Below are positions 1 through 7,604 of a DNA stretch of 64,000 nt, piece after piece. How positions within the stretch are numbered: position 1 is the stretch's first letter; every line of letters begins with the position of its first letter. Made by a program: the position numbers and the translations under genes. The DNA comes from Halomonas sp. LR3S48 (GTDB lineage Bacteria > Pseudomonadota > Gammaproteobacteria > Pseudomonadales > Halomonadaceae), in assembly GCF_025725665.1 (NCBI RefSeq), contig NZ_CP107009.1, positions 806,001 through 870,000 on the forward strand. The letters are read 5' to 3'. The notes under the pieces were generated by a model, which had not been told where the DNA came from, did no database searches, and worked only from the letters and a program-made list of their open reading frames with translations.

Positions 1-2
1 GC

Positions 3-554
3 GGTCGCGGCGACTTCCGCTACCGCGGGCGCTCCATGCATGAGGTCATGGCCGGGCTCGATGGCGAGCTGGAGCTGGCCATGTCCCAGGGCTGGCTGGA
101 CATCATTGCCGCCGAGCTGCTGCCGCTCAACGTGGCCAATGCCCTGGTGGCGGCGCTCGCCGGGGAGGGGCAGGTAGAGCTGGAGTGCAGCTACGTGCGC
201 TTCGTGGCCGATGATGGCCTGGCCGATCTGGATGAGTTCTTCATGGCCACGGAGATCGCCCACTTCGAGGGGGCCGGGGCCATCAACCTGGCCACCGAAA
301 GGATGGACATGGCCTTCCAGGGACACAATGTGAATCCCACTCTGTTCACCGGGAATTCGCCGGTGGAGCTGAAGGGCTCGCTGCGCGACCCGGAGGTGAA
401 CGTCATCACCGAGGAACTGGTAGCGCGTGGTGCCCTGTCGCTACTGGGCGCCATCGTCGCGCCGCCCCTGGCGATTCTACCGTGGGTCGATCCGGGTGGT
501 GGCGAGCAGGTCGGCATGGGCTGCGAGCGGGCACTTTCGGAATACCAGGAGTGA
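3..554 (+). CDS. AsmA-family protein, C-terminal fragment
   Basis: The reading frame is open from the window edge, so the gene starts outside and only its last ~183 residues are seen. The visible part has the look of an AsmA-type C-terminal region: a glycine-rich stretch (GRGDFRYRGRS), a leader into a helical LDIIAAELLPLN segment, a beta-rich part ending in ELKGSLRDPEV, and a terminal hydrophobic stretch (LSLLGAIVAPPLAILPWV). AsmA-like proteins are inner-membrane-anchored periplasmic proteins implicated in outer-membrane lipid or protein homeostasis. The 3' end is intact, followed by about 160 bp of non-coding DNA before the next gene. The family call rests on pattern resemblance of the C-terminal domain alone. 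Confidence 0.7.
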   Translation, partial: GRGDFRYRGRSMHEVMAGLDGELELAMSQGWLDIIAAELLPLNVANALVAALAGEGQVELECSYVRFVADDGLADLDEFFMATEIAHFEGAGAINLATERMDMAFQGHNVNPTLFTGNSPVELKGSLRDPEVNVITEELVARGALSLLGAIVAPPLAILPWVDPGGGEQVGMGCERALSEYQE

Positions 555-711
555 GCCCACTCTGCCTCGTTAGGCCTTGTGACCGGTGCGTCAGTAGGGC
601 ACGACTCTGCCTCAGTAGAATTAATCTTTAAACGCAACGGTACGATACCCTGTGCTCGGTCTCGGCTGCTGGAGCGTAGGCTGTATGGGCATCGCTAAGG
701 GTGAGGTGTGA

Positions 712-1890
712 ATGAACAAGCCAGAGCAGATCCTGGTGGAGAAACATCTTCTCCCAGATGACGATGATCGTCCCAAGGGTGCCCTTTATCGATTCTGGCG
801 CGACCTAATGACGTCGGCCGGGCGTACAACCGAGAGCTGCCCCGACTACTTGCGCATCACTCTGCTCAACTTGGTGCAGAGTACTGGCGTGCTGATCTGG
901 GCCCTGTTCCTGTTGCTCATCCTGTTGGGTGTGCTGGAGCCAAGCCCGGGTCGCCTGGTCATTGATGCGACAGGGCTGGTGATATCCTTGGCGGTCATCG
1001 TCGGCCTGCGCCGTGGCGTTGCTGTCAACTTGGCAGCACAGGTGACCCATGCCTTCCTTTTCTTGGGCCTGCTGGGGTTGTCGTTCACTCGGGGGGAGAA
1101 TCCTCTGATGATGACCCTGCCGTTGATCTATCCGGCCCTGGCCTTCCTGCTGCTCGACGATATCCGCCGCGGGCTCGCCGGGACTCTGCTGATGACGGCA
1201 GGGCTCAACATCCTGCTCTCCTCGGGCTTCGGCCCCAACCTGCGCGACAGCGACATGCTGCTCGACGGCGCGCTTACCATCACCGTGGTCATGCTGTTCC
1301 AGGCCGCTGTCATGGCACTCTACGTGTATCATCGCAAGCAGGCGAACACCATGATGCAGGCCGTCAGCGTGCGGCTCAATGAGCTGGCTAGTCACGACCC
1401 GCTGACGGGGCTCTACAATCGCCGTACCTTCATCGAGGTGCTCGAGCGTGAACTGGCGCGGCGTGACGACGACGATCGCCAATTGGCTTTCCTGCTGTTC
1501 GATGTCGATCGCTTCAAGGCCTATAACGATGTCCATGGACATCCCCGGGGCGACGAGTTGCTCAAGCGGCTCGCCGCTACCGCCACACACGTCTTTTCAC
1601 GCGGTGAAGATGTCGTGTTTCGCCTCGGCGGCGAGGAATTTGGCGTGGTGTTCCATACGGAAACCCCAGAACAGGCCGAGGAGATGGCTGACCGGCTGCT
1701 GGCAGCAGTGGAGGCCATGGGCGAGCCGGCTCCCGCTGGACCTCACGCATGCGTCTCGGTCTCTGCCGGACTCTATCTGGTGGCCAAGGGGCGAGACACC
1801 AGTGCCAACCAGATCTACAGCCGTGCCGATCAGGCCCTCTACCGGGCCAAGGAGGCGGGCCGGGCACGCTGGCTGCACGCCTCGCCATGA
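712..1890 (+). CDS. Membrane-anchored diguanylate cyclase (GGEEF)
   Basis: Makes cyclic di-GMP from two GTP. Residues ~45-210 form about six hydrophobic membrane segments acting as an N-terminal sensor; a short linker leads to a GGDEF domain (about 225-390). The active-site motif is GGEEF at 306-310, a functional variant. An RxxD inhibitory site (R297-D300) lies exactly five residues upstream, so product feedback inhibition is expected. The linker motif HDPLTGLYNRRTF and FDVDRFKAYND are intact. The start ATG follows a GGTGAGGTG sequence. It stands alone, convergent with the flavoprotein gene that ends six bases downstream. The signal sensed cannot be read from sequence. Confidence 0.93.
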   Translation: MNKPEQILVEKHLLPDDDDRPKGALYRFWRDLMTSAGRTTESCPDYLRITLLNLVQSTGVLIWALFLLLILLGVLEPSPGRLVIDATGLVISLAVIVGLRRGVAVNLAAQVTHAFLFLGLLGLSFTRGENPLMMTLPLIYPALAFLLLDDIRRGLAGTLLMTAGLNILLSSGFGPNLRDSDMLLDGALTITVVMLFQAAVMALYVYHRKQANTMMQAVSVRLNELASHDPLTGLYNRRTFIEVLERELARRDDDDRQLAFLLFDVDRFKAYNDVHGHPRGDELLKRLAATATHVFSRGEDVVFRLGGEEFGVVFHTETPEQAEEMADRLLAAVEAMGEPAPAGPHACVSVSAGLYLVAKGRDTSANQIYSRADQALYRAKEAGRARWLHASP

Positions 1891-1896
1891 GCCGGC

Positions 1897-3366
1897 CTAG
1901 CCCCCCGGGCCATACTCGAGGCAGCGTTCGGTCATGGCCGGGCCCTGAAGCAGCGCGCTATTGAGGTCGCGTAGAGCGCTGCGCAGGCCCTCCTCCAGTA
2001 CCGGGTGGTAGAAGGGCATCTCCAGCATGCGCTCGACGCCCATCTTCTGCTCAAGCGCCCAGGCAAGCAGGTGGGCGATATGCTCCACGCGAGGGCCGAA
2101 CAGCTCGGCGCCGAGAAACAGGCCGGAACCGTGCTCGGCGTACAGACGCATCAGGCCGCAGTTCTGGCGCATCACCACCGCGCGACCCTGATCCTCGAAG
2201 GTGGCTTCGCCCTCGGCGACAACGTCGCAACCGAAGCGCTTTGCCGCTTCGTCGCGGCTCAGCCCCACCGTGGCCATCTGCGGGTCGGTGAAAGCGATCG
2301 CGAGCCGTGTACTGCGATGGCCAGCGCGACGCTCGGGGTAGCGCCCGGCGTTCTGCCCGGCGATGCGCCCCTGCTGGTTCGCTTCATGCAGTAGCGGCAG
2401 CTCCTGGTTGGCGTCCCCGGCGATGAAGACATGACTGCCGGCACCCTCGTCGTCGCCCTGGCGACACTGCATGGTGAAGCGGTTGTAGTCGGGAACGCCC
2501 TTGTCATCCAGCCGCAGGCCGGCGTTCTGCAGGTCGAGGCGGTCGAGGTTGGGGCGGCGTCCGGTGGCGGCCAGCAGGTAGTCGAAGCGTTCGGTCAGGC
2601 GACGGCCGCTGTCGCGCTCGAGGAAACGGATCGCCACCTGATTCCCGTCGCGCTCGATGGCCTCGACCTGAGCCGCCGGGTCGAGGTAGAACTCGCCGTT
2701 GAAGGTGCGCTCGGCATAGTCGCGCAGCGCCGGGTCCTGAAAGGGGCCCAGCGAGCCGCTTTTGCCGAACATGCGAATACGCACGCCCAGGCGTCCGAGT
2801 GCCTGGCCGAGTTCCAATCCGACGACGCCGGGGCCGAATACGGCCACCGATTCGGGCAGCTCTTCCCATTCGAAGAGGGCGTCGCTATCGACCAGTCGGT
2901 CGCCAGTCGGAGCGAGGGCCTTGGGGCAGTGGGGACGTGAGCCGGTCGCGAGGACGATGGTCCTGGCGCGCAGGCGCAGATCGTCGCCGACGCGCAGCGT
3001 ATGGGGATCCTCGAAGCGGGCGTGGCCGAGGATGCGATTGTCGGGCGCGATGCGCTGCATGGAGTCGAGCACGCTCGCGACGAAGGCATCGCGCTGACGT
3101 CTGACACGGGCCATGACGTCCTGGCCGTTGACCTTGATGCTCCCGACCTCGATGCCGAAACCGGCGGCTTCGCGGGCCTGGTGGGCCGATTCGGCAGCAG
3201 CGATCAGGAGCTTGGAAGGCATGCAACCCACCCGCGCGCAGGTGGTGCCGGGCTCGCCGCCTTCGATGAGTACTACCCGGTCACGGTACTGCCTGGCCGC
3301 GTGCCAGGCACTCAGGCCGGCCGTGCCGGCCCCGATCACGGCAACATCCACGTCACGTTCCTGCAT
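1897..3366 (-). CDS. Dihydrolipoamide dehydrogenase-like flavoprotein
   Basis: FAD-dependent pyridine nucleotide-disulfide oxidoreductase, 489 residues, the usual length for the family. An FAD-binding GAGTAG lies at 12-17 and the redox-active disulfide is Cys43/Cys48 in GTTCARVGCMPSK. The NAD(P)H domain has the glycine motif VFGPGVVGLELGQAL, and a second FAD motif ends in FIAGDA. The C-terminal dimer-interface base region is HPVLEE (His near 454, Glu near 459). No 2-oxo-acid dehydrogenase E1/E2 genes are nearby, so this is probably an accessory disulfide reductase rather than the housekeeping Lpd. The ATG at 3366 is chosen because GGGAGG lies seven bases upstream; a longer in-frame start at 3393 has no such site. 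Confidence 0.9.
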   Translation of the reverse strand: MQERDVDVAVIGAGTAGLSAWHAARQYRDRVVLIEGGEPGTTCARVGCMPSKLLIAAAESAHQAREAAGFGIEVGSIKVNGQDVMARVRRQRDAFVASVLDSMQRIAPDNRILGHARFEDPHTLRVGDDLRLRARTIVLATGSRPHCPKALAPTGDRLVDSDALFEWEELPESVAVFGPGVVGLELGQALGRLGVRIRMFGKSGSLGPFQDPALRDYAERTFNGEFYLDPAAQVEAIERDGNQVAIRFLERDSGRRLTERFDYLLAATGRRPNLDRLDLQNAGLRLDDKGVPDYNRFTMQCRQGDDEGAGSHVFIAGDANQELPLLHEANQQGRIAGQNAGRYPERRAGHRSTRLAIAFTDPQMATVGLSRDEAAKRFGCDVVAEGEATFEDQGRAVVMRQNCGLMRLYAEHGSGLFLGAELFGPRVEHIAHLLAWALEQKMGVERMLEMPFYHPVLEEGLRSALRDLNSALLQGPAMTERCLEYGPGG

Positions 3367-3465
3367 CACTCGCCTCCCTTGACCCATTAGCATGGGTTCG
3401 AATGGCTCGACATGGTTAAAGCCTAGACGCCATTTGCCGAGAGCGATCGGTGCAGGACGGCGTAC

Positions 3466-3654
3466 TCATGACTTGCGGTTGTGGGTAGGCTTGTCCTTCT
3501 GACTGGTGGAAGCCATTTTCTCGAGTTCCTTCTCGTCCATCGATTCATACATCTGCTTCGAGGCACCTTCGAGTTCGCTGACCTTTTTCTCACCACGCTT
3601 GGCGGCTAGGGCGGCTCCGGCTGCCATTTGCTGGGCTTCTGATTTGGCTGGCAT
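3466..3654 (-). CDS. DUF3008-family small protein
   Basis: 62 residues, highly charged and without Cys or membrane segments. The opening MPAKSEAQQMAAGAALAAKRGEKK pattern (MPAKS, AAGAALAAKRG) is the hallmark of DUF3008 proteins, which are small and of unknown function in proteobacteria. A short helix rich in Glu/Lys (KELEKM) and a polar basic tail follow. The ribosome-binding site AAGGAGA is well placed before the ATG. It is probably transcribed alone; the upstream region on its strand is an AT-rich gap shared with the GGDEF-EAL gene. Confidence 0.75.
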   Translation of the reverse strand: MPAKSEAQQMAAGAALAAKRGEKKVSELEGASKQMYESMDEKELEKMASTSQKDKPTHNRKS

Positions 3655-4008
3655 GGACTGTCTCCTTCTTTCGACACAAAGAGGCTTTACCGATATTCCG
3701 TCCTCCTGTCGTAGAAGCTAGCCTGTGGTTAATAGGGCTTCCGTTTCAGTGTGTTACAGGGAGCGTGGTTAGGTAATGGCAGAAACGCTGTTCTGAAATA
3801 CAGGTGGTTGAGAGCGTTGCAGAAATAACTGAAATACGTTCTAAAGGCACTTACAAAATCCCTTTTGACTGTAAGCGTTCTGCATGATATTTGGGACAAG
3901 GCAAGATGAATAACGACAACGATCTGGCGTGAGTTCAGTGAGTTAATCGGGATCACTTGATTCAATCTTTACGAATAAATACGTTGTATTCGCGGGGAAG
4001 GGAGTCTC
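3655..4008. other. AT-rich divergent intergenic region, no gene seen
   Basis: About 350 bases between two divergent genes, clearly lower in GC than the flanking coding DNA. The only reading frame of any length (78 codons on the minus strand, 3729-3965) has no ribosome-binding site and no coding look. Promoters for the DUF3008 gene and the GGDEF-EAL gene must lie here, but I could not place convincing -35/-10 pairs. Confidence 0.6.
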
Positions 4009-5319
4009 ATGCGCCAGCTTGCCATCCAGAGCCGATCTCAGGATCCGGCCAGTCAATCCCGTCATGATGACGTTACCGGCCTGGCGACACGTCGCCACGC
4101 CGAGCATCAGTTGGCGTCCTTGCTGGCAAGTGCCGCCGAGCAGGGCACGAAGGTTGCCGTGCTGCACGTCGACATCGACCGCTTGAAGGAGATCAATCAT
4201 TCGCTGGGCAGGTCCGTAGGCGATGCTTGCCTGCGCCTGGTGGCACAGCGGATTGTCGACGTCATCGATCTCAAGGGCAGCGCCAGCCGGCTCGACAGCG
4301 ATGAAATCATGGCGGTACTGCCCGACGTTACAACCCTGGAGGGCGTCCTTCCCATCGTCGAACGGCTGCTGGAGCGTACTCGTCAGCCCATCGACCTCTC
4401 CGGGCGAACCTTGTTCGCCAGCTGTTGCATCGGGCTTGCGCTGTATCCCGATCATGGCAGTACGGTTACCGAGTTGATGCGTCACGCCAACTTGGCTCGG
4501 CGCCGGGCACAGGCCCGGGGGAGCATGCAGTATTGGGCCTTCTCGCCCGAGCTGCTCGACGATGGCCCCGACCGCATCGCGTTGCGCTGTGAGCTGCGCG
4601 ATGCCTTTGCGCGCGGTGAAATGGAGCTGCGCTATCGCCCCGTGCTGTGCGCACGCAGCGGCCAGGTCGTGGCGGTGTCGGCCCAGCCGCGCTGGTGCTC
4701 GCCGCGTTTCGGTGTGCTGGAGACGGCACAGTGGTTGCCTGCTGCTCGCGACAACGACCAGTTGCATGAAATCTGCCCTTGGGTTCTGGCGAGCGCTTGC
4801 CGGCATGCCCGGTCCTGGTACGAGGCCGGTTCGGGGCTACGGGTGGTGGTCGGCGTACCGTCGGAAGGGCTGGTGGACAATGTGCTGGTTGAATGCGTTC
4901 GCTTCGCTCTCGAGGAGAGCGGCCTGCCGGCGGGACTGCTCGAGATCGAGTTGACCGAAGGTGGGTTGATGCAGGATCCCGAGCATGTCTGTGCGCTGCT
5001 CGAGCGGCTCAAGGCGACCGGCGTGGGGCTCTCCATCGATGGGTTCGGCAAAGGCCACTCCAGCCTTGGCCATCTGAGCCTGTTCCCCATCGACACGCTT
5101 AAGCTCGATGCGCTGTTCATCGATGACTGTCTCGACAATCCGCGTCGTCAGGCGATCATCCGCTCGGTCATCGGCATGGCACACGAGTTGGGTGTGCGCG
5201 TGGCGGCAAGCGGGGTCGGTTCGCGCCAGCTGGCCGACTTCCTACGCGAACAGGGCTGCGACCTGTTGCAGGGCAGCCTGTGGTCGCGCATGGAATACAG
5301 CGATTCCTCCTCGGAGTAA
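4009..5319 (+). CDS. Degenerate GGDEF-EAL protein
   Basis: 436 residues with a GGDEF-like domain (about 15-170) directly followed by an EAL-like domain (about 185-430) and no membrane or sensor domain, so cytoplasmic. Both active sites are eroded. The GGDEF loop reads DSDEI. The EAL motif reads AQPRW, losing the first metal-binding Glu. The DDFGTGYSSL loop has become DGFGKGHSSL, and AEGVE has become ASGVG. Retained are ELTEGG and KLDALFID. It is therefore most likely a non-enzymatic c-di-GMP or GTP receptor, or a protein-protein regulator. GGGAAGGGAG provides a good ribosome-binding site. Domain identity is firm; loss of catalysis is inferred from the substitutions. Confidence 0.88.
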   Translation: MRQLAIQSRSQDPASQSRHDDVTGLATRRHAEHQLASLLASAAEQGTKVAVLHVDIDRLKEINHSLGRSVGDACLRLVAQRIVDVIDLKGSASRLDSDEIMAVLPDVTTLEGVLPIVERLLERTRQPIDLSGRTLFASCCIGLALYPDHGSTVTELMRHANLARRRAQARGSMQYWAFSPELLDDGPDRIALRCELRDAFARGEMELRYRPVLCARSGQVVAVSAQPRWCSPRFGVLETAQWLPAARDNDQLHEICPWVLASACRHARSWYEAGSGLRVVVGVPSEGLVDNVLVECVRFALEESGLPAGLLEIELTEGGLMQDPEHVCALLERLKATGVGLSIDGFGKGHSSLGHLSLFPIDTLKLDALFIDDCLDNPRRQAIIRSVIGMAHELGVRVAASGVGSRQLADFLREQGCDLLQGSLWSRMEYSDSSSE

Positions 5320-5413
5320 CGATCGTACTGGCTACTGGCAGGCATGAGGTTGCGGGAAAGTTTCTTTGGGTCGACCATGAAGCCTTTCCAGAACCGCCAT
5401 GACAGGAGCCGAC

Positions 5414-5611
5414 ATGCCCATCGTGACCATTCAGCAGTTCCCGCGTGAGTTGGCGCAGAAGCGCGAGCTGGCACGCCGTATCACCGATGCCTTCATCGAG
5501 GTCTACGGCGTCCCCGAGCAGAGCGTGCAGGTCTTCTTCAGCGAAGTGGACGGCGAGAACTGGGCCAAGGCCGGGATGATGGGTTGCGACCGCAGCGCCG
5601 GGCAAGGCTGA
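5414..5611 (+). CDS. 4-oxalocrotonate tautomerase-like protein
   Basis: 65 residues starting MPIVTIQQF. After methionine removal the N-terminal proline is the catalytic base typical of the 4-OT superfamily. Length and pattern (beta strand, helix ELARRITDAFIEVYG, strand VQVFFSEV) fit the one-domain tautomerases that assemble as hexamers. The ATG at 5414 is preferred over an upstream in-frame ATG at 5399 because only it exposes Pro at position 2 and has AGGAG before it. It is probably co-transcribed with the creatininase-family gene, whose start is 15 bases downstream, suggesting a shared small catabolic unit. The substrate is unknown. Confidence 0.85.
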   Translation: MPIVTIQQFPRELAQKRELARRITDAFIEVYGVPEQSVQVFFSEVDGENWAKAGMMGCDRSAGQG

Positions 5612-5626
5612 TCTCGAGGAGGCAAC

Positions 5627-6379
5627 ATGCGGCTACAGCACGCTACCTGGCAGGAGGTCGAGACATACCTGCAGCGCGAAACCGGCATCATCGTGCCGAT
5701 CGGCTCCACCGAGCAGCACGGTCCCAACGGCCTGGTGGGTACCGACGCCATCTGTCCAGAGACGGTCGCCTGGGAAATCGGTGAGCGTCATGGGGTGCTG
5801 GTGGCTCCCACCCAGAACCTGGGCATGGCCCAGCACCATCTGGGGTTTCCCGGCACCATCAGCCTGCGCCCCAGCACGTTGATCGCCGTGCTGCGCGACA
5901 CTGTGACTTCGCTGTCGGGTCACGGCTTCACCCATGTGTTCTTCCTCAACGGCCATGGCGGCAACATCGCTAGCCTGAGCGCGGCTTTCGCCGAAATCTA
6001 TACAGAGCGCAGTATGGGCTTGGGACCGCGGCCCGCTGCCGAACTTTACCTGGCCACCAACAACTGGTTTGCCGGCCCCCGGGTACGTGAGCTGGCCGAG
6101 TCTCTCTATGGCGATGCCGAGGGCACCCACGCCACCGCTTCGGAAGTATCGCTCTCCTGGTTTGCGCGGCCGGAGGCTCAAAAGCAAGTACACATGTCGC
6201 CGCGTATCGCTCCTCGCGGCAGTGCCCAGTGCGATGCCGGCGAGTTCCGCCGTCGCTTCCCCGATGGCCGCATGGGCTCGGACCCGAGTCTTGCCAGTGT
6301 GGAGCATGGCGAGCGCTTCTTCGAGGCAAGCGTGGCCGATGTGTGGGAGAGTTATCGCACTTTTGTCGGTCGCACCTAA
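5627..6379 (+). CDS. Creatininase-family amidohydrolase
   Basis: 250 residues with all metal-site motifs of the creatininase fold: GSTEQHGP (Glu29, His31), GTDA (Asp40), NGHGGN (His110) and EGTHA (Glu165, His168). The family opens cyclic amides or hydrolyses related bonds (creatinine, 3-dehydro-scyllo-inosose, mycofactocin precursor) with two divalent metals. A ribosome-binding site GAGGAGG sits before the ATG. It follows the 4-OT gene at once, so the two likely act together; this pairing does not reveal the substrate. Creatinine itself is not strongly suggested because no creatinase or sarcosine oxidase gene is adjacent. Confidence 0.87.
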   Translation: MRLQHATWQEVETYLQRETGIIVPIGSTEQHGPNGLVGTDAICPETVAWEIGERHGVLVAPTQNLGMAQHHLGFPGTISLRPSTLIAVLRDTVTSLSGHGFTHVFFLNGHGGNIASLSAAFAEIYTERSMGLGPRPAAELYLATNNWFAGPRVRELAESLYGDAEGTHATASEVSLSWFARPEAQKQVHMSPRIAPRGSAQCDAGEFRRRFPDGRMGSDPSLASVEHGERFFEASVADVWESYRTFVGRT

Positions 6380-6623
6380 TTCAGAGATCGTACGCGCGGA
6401 TGCGTATCACTCTGTTAGTCGTCTTGAATATAACGTTACCTAATTTTTCTTTTTTTGCCTTGCCTTCGCCCATTTGGTCTCTTTTTTTCTCGCAATGTCC
6501 GGCATGCATTGACAGCGGGTATAGGGAGACTATTTTTCGAGTGTCAGTCGGAATTTCTCGAAAGGATAAACCACGCCGATTTGGAATGGCTTGGTGAGCA
6601 TGGCGAGACAAGGAGGTGGCGTA

Positions 6624-7103
6624 ATGAGCGATACCCATAGCCGTGACAATTCAGGAGCCGCTAGCGGTGCCAGCCCCGGTACCCGTAACGCTGGAGAACA
6701 CGAGCTTAGCCGCGAGGAGTTCAAGCAGAAGGCAACCGAAACCAAGGATGAGCTACGCGATGTCGCACGCGTGCAGGCTGAGAGTCTGCTTGACCGACAG
6801 AAGGCGGCGGCAGCCGATCAGGCGGAGAGGGTAACCACGGTGCTGCACAAGATGGCTGACGAGTTCGAGCGCCAGGAGCAGCCCTATTTTTCCGGTTGCA
6901 TCAATGAGCTGGCCAAGCGTTCCGATGCCTTTTCACGCAATTTGCGCGAACGCGACCTGGACGCGCTTATGGAGCAGACTCGCAACTACAGTCGCCAACA
7001 TCCGGCGCTGTTCATGGGCGGCGCAATCGCCGCCGGCTTCATGCTATCCCGCTTCATGCGTAGTTCCAGCCAGAGTGACGTACCGAACAGTCGCAGCATG
7101 TGA
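6624..7103 (+). CDS. Small membrane-anchored stress-type protein, unrecognised
   Basis: 159 residues. The first ~45 are polar and likely disordered (Ser/Gly/Asn rich). Residues ~40-125 are strongly helical and charged (EFKQKATETKDELRDVARVQAESLL), and one C-terminal hydrophobic segment follows (ALFMGGAIAAGFMLSRFM). This is a tail-anchored architecture reminiscent of ElaB/YqjD-like ribosome- or envelope-associated stress proteins, but I do not recognise a named family. It is the first gene of a three-gene unit with a holin-III/YqjE-like protein and a DUF3618 protein. The ATG at 6624 has AAGGAGG upstream; the preceding in-frame ATGs at 6591 and 6600 lack one. Confidence 0.7.
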   Translation: MSDTHSRDNSGAASGASPGTRNAGEHELSREEFKQKATETKDELRDVARVQAESLLDRQKAAAADQAERVTTVLHKMADEFERQEQPYFSGCINELAKRSDAFSRNLRERDLDALMEQTRNYSRQHPALFMGGAIAAGFMLSRFMRSSSQSDVPNSRSM

Positions 7104-7166
7104 GACGAAAGCGTTGGCTCTTGTCGAGCGATGCTTTGCCGATAGTTGCAATGGAGGCGACACCTC

Positions 7167-7604
7167 ATGGAAGCGGAAAACAAAGTTCGCACGGGAGAGT
7201 CCTCGATAGGGACTCTCTTCACCAATCTGGCACGGGAAGTCTCCTCGCTGGTGCGCAAGGAAACCGAGCTTGCCAAAGTCGAGATGGGCGAGAAAACCAG
7301 CCAGGCGATGGGTGCTCTGGCATCGATCGCCATTGCCGGCGCGATATTGATGTGCGGCTTTCTGGTGCTGCTTGCCGCAGCGGTCTTCGGCCTCAATACC
7401 GTACTTCCTCCCGAAACCACCCCTTGGCTTTCCGCCCTTATCGTCGGCGGCATCGTCGTTGTGATCGGTCTCATCATGCTGCAGGCGGGGCGCAAGAAGC
7501 TAAAGCAGGAAAACCTGATGCCGACGCGCACCATGGCTAGCCTGCGTCGTGACAAGGCATTGACCCGGGAGCATGAAGAGGCGGTCAAGGAGGAGTTGAG
7601 ATGA
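7167..7604 (+). CDS. Phage holin III / YqjE-like (DUF1469) membrane protein
   Basis: 145 residues: a short polar N-terminus, an amphipathic helix (LFTNLAREVSSLVRKETELAKVEM), two membrane segments (about 45-70 and 80-105) and a basic/charged C-terminal tail. The SLVRKETELAKVEM pattern followed by a two-TM hairpin is the signature of the family often labelled actinobacterial phage holin superfamily III, which in proteobacteria is a chromosomal envelope protein rather than a lysis gene. A GGAGG lies ten bases before the ATG. Its stop overlaps the start of the DUF3618 gene (ATGA), so the two are translationally coupled. Confidence 0.78.
   Translation: MEAENKVRTGESSIGTLFTNLAREVSSLVRKETELAKVEMGEKTSQAMGALASIAIAGAILMCGFLVLLAAAVFGLNTVLPPETTPWLSALIVGGIVVVIGLIMLQAGRKKLKQENLMPTRTMASLRRDKALTREHEEAVKEELR

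Noticed and set aside
3729..3965. 78-codon minus-strand frame in the AT-rich gap
   Set aside because: No ribosome-binding site, no recognisable composition or domain, and it lies in the divergent promoter region.
6381..6638. 85-codon minus-strand frame upstream of the stress operon
   Set aside because: Overlaps the ribosome-binding site of the real gene at 6624, covers a T-rich non-coding stretch and shows no coding features.
7167..7604. Phage holin / prophage remnant
   Set aside because: The holin-III label is a domain name; the gene is in a conserved-looking envelope operon with no lysin, capsid or integrase genes near.
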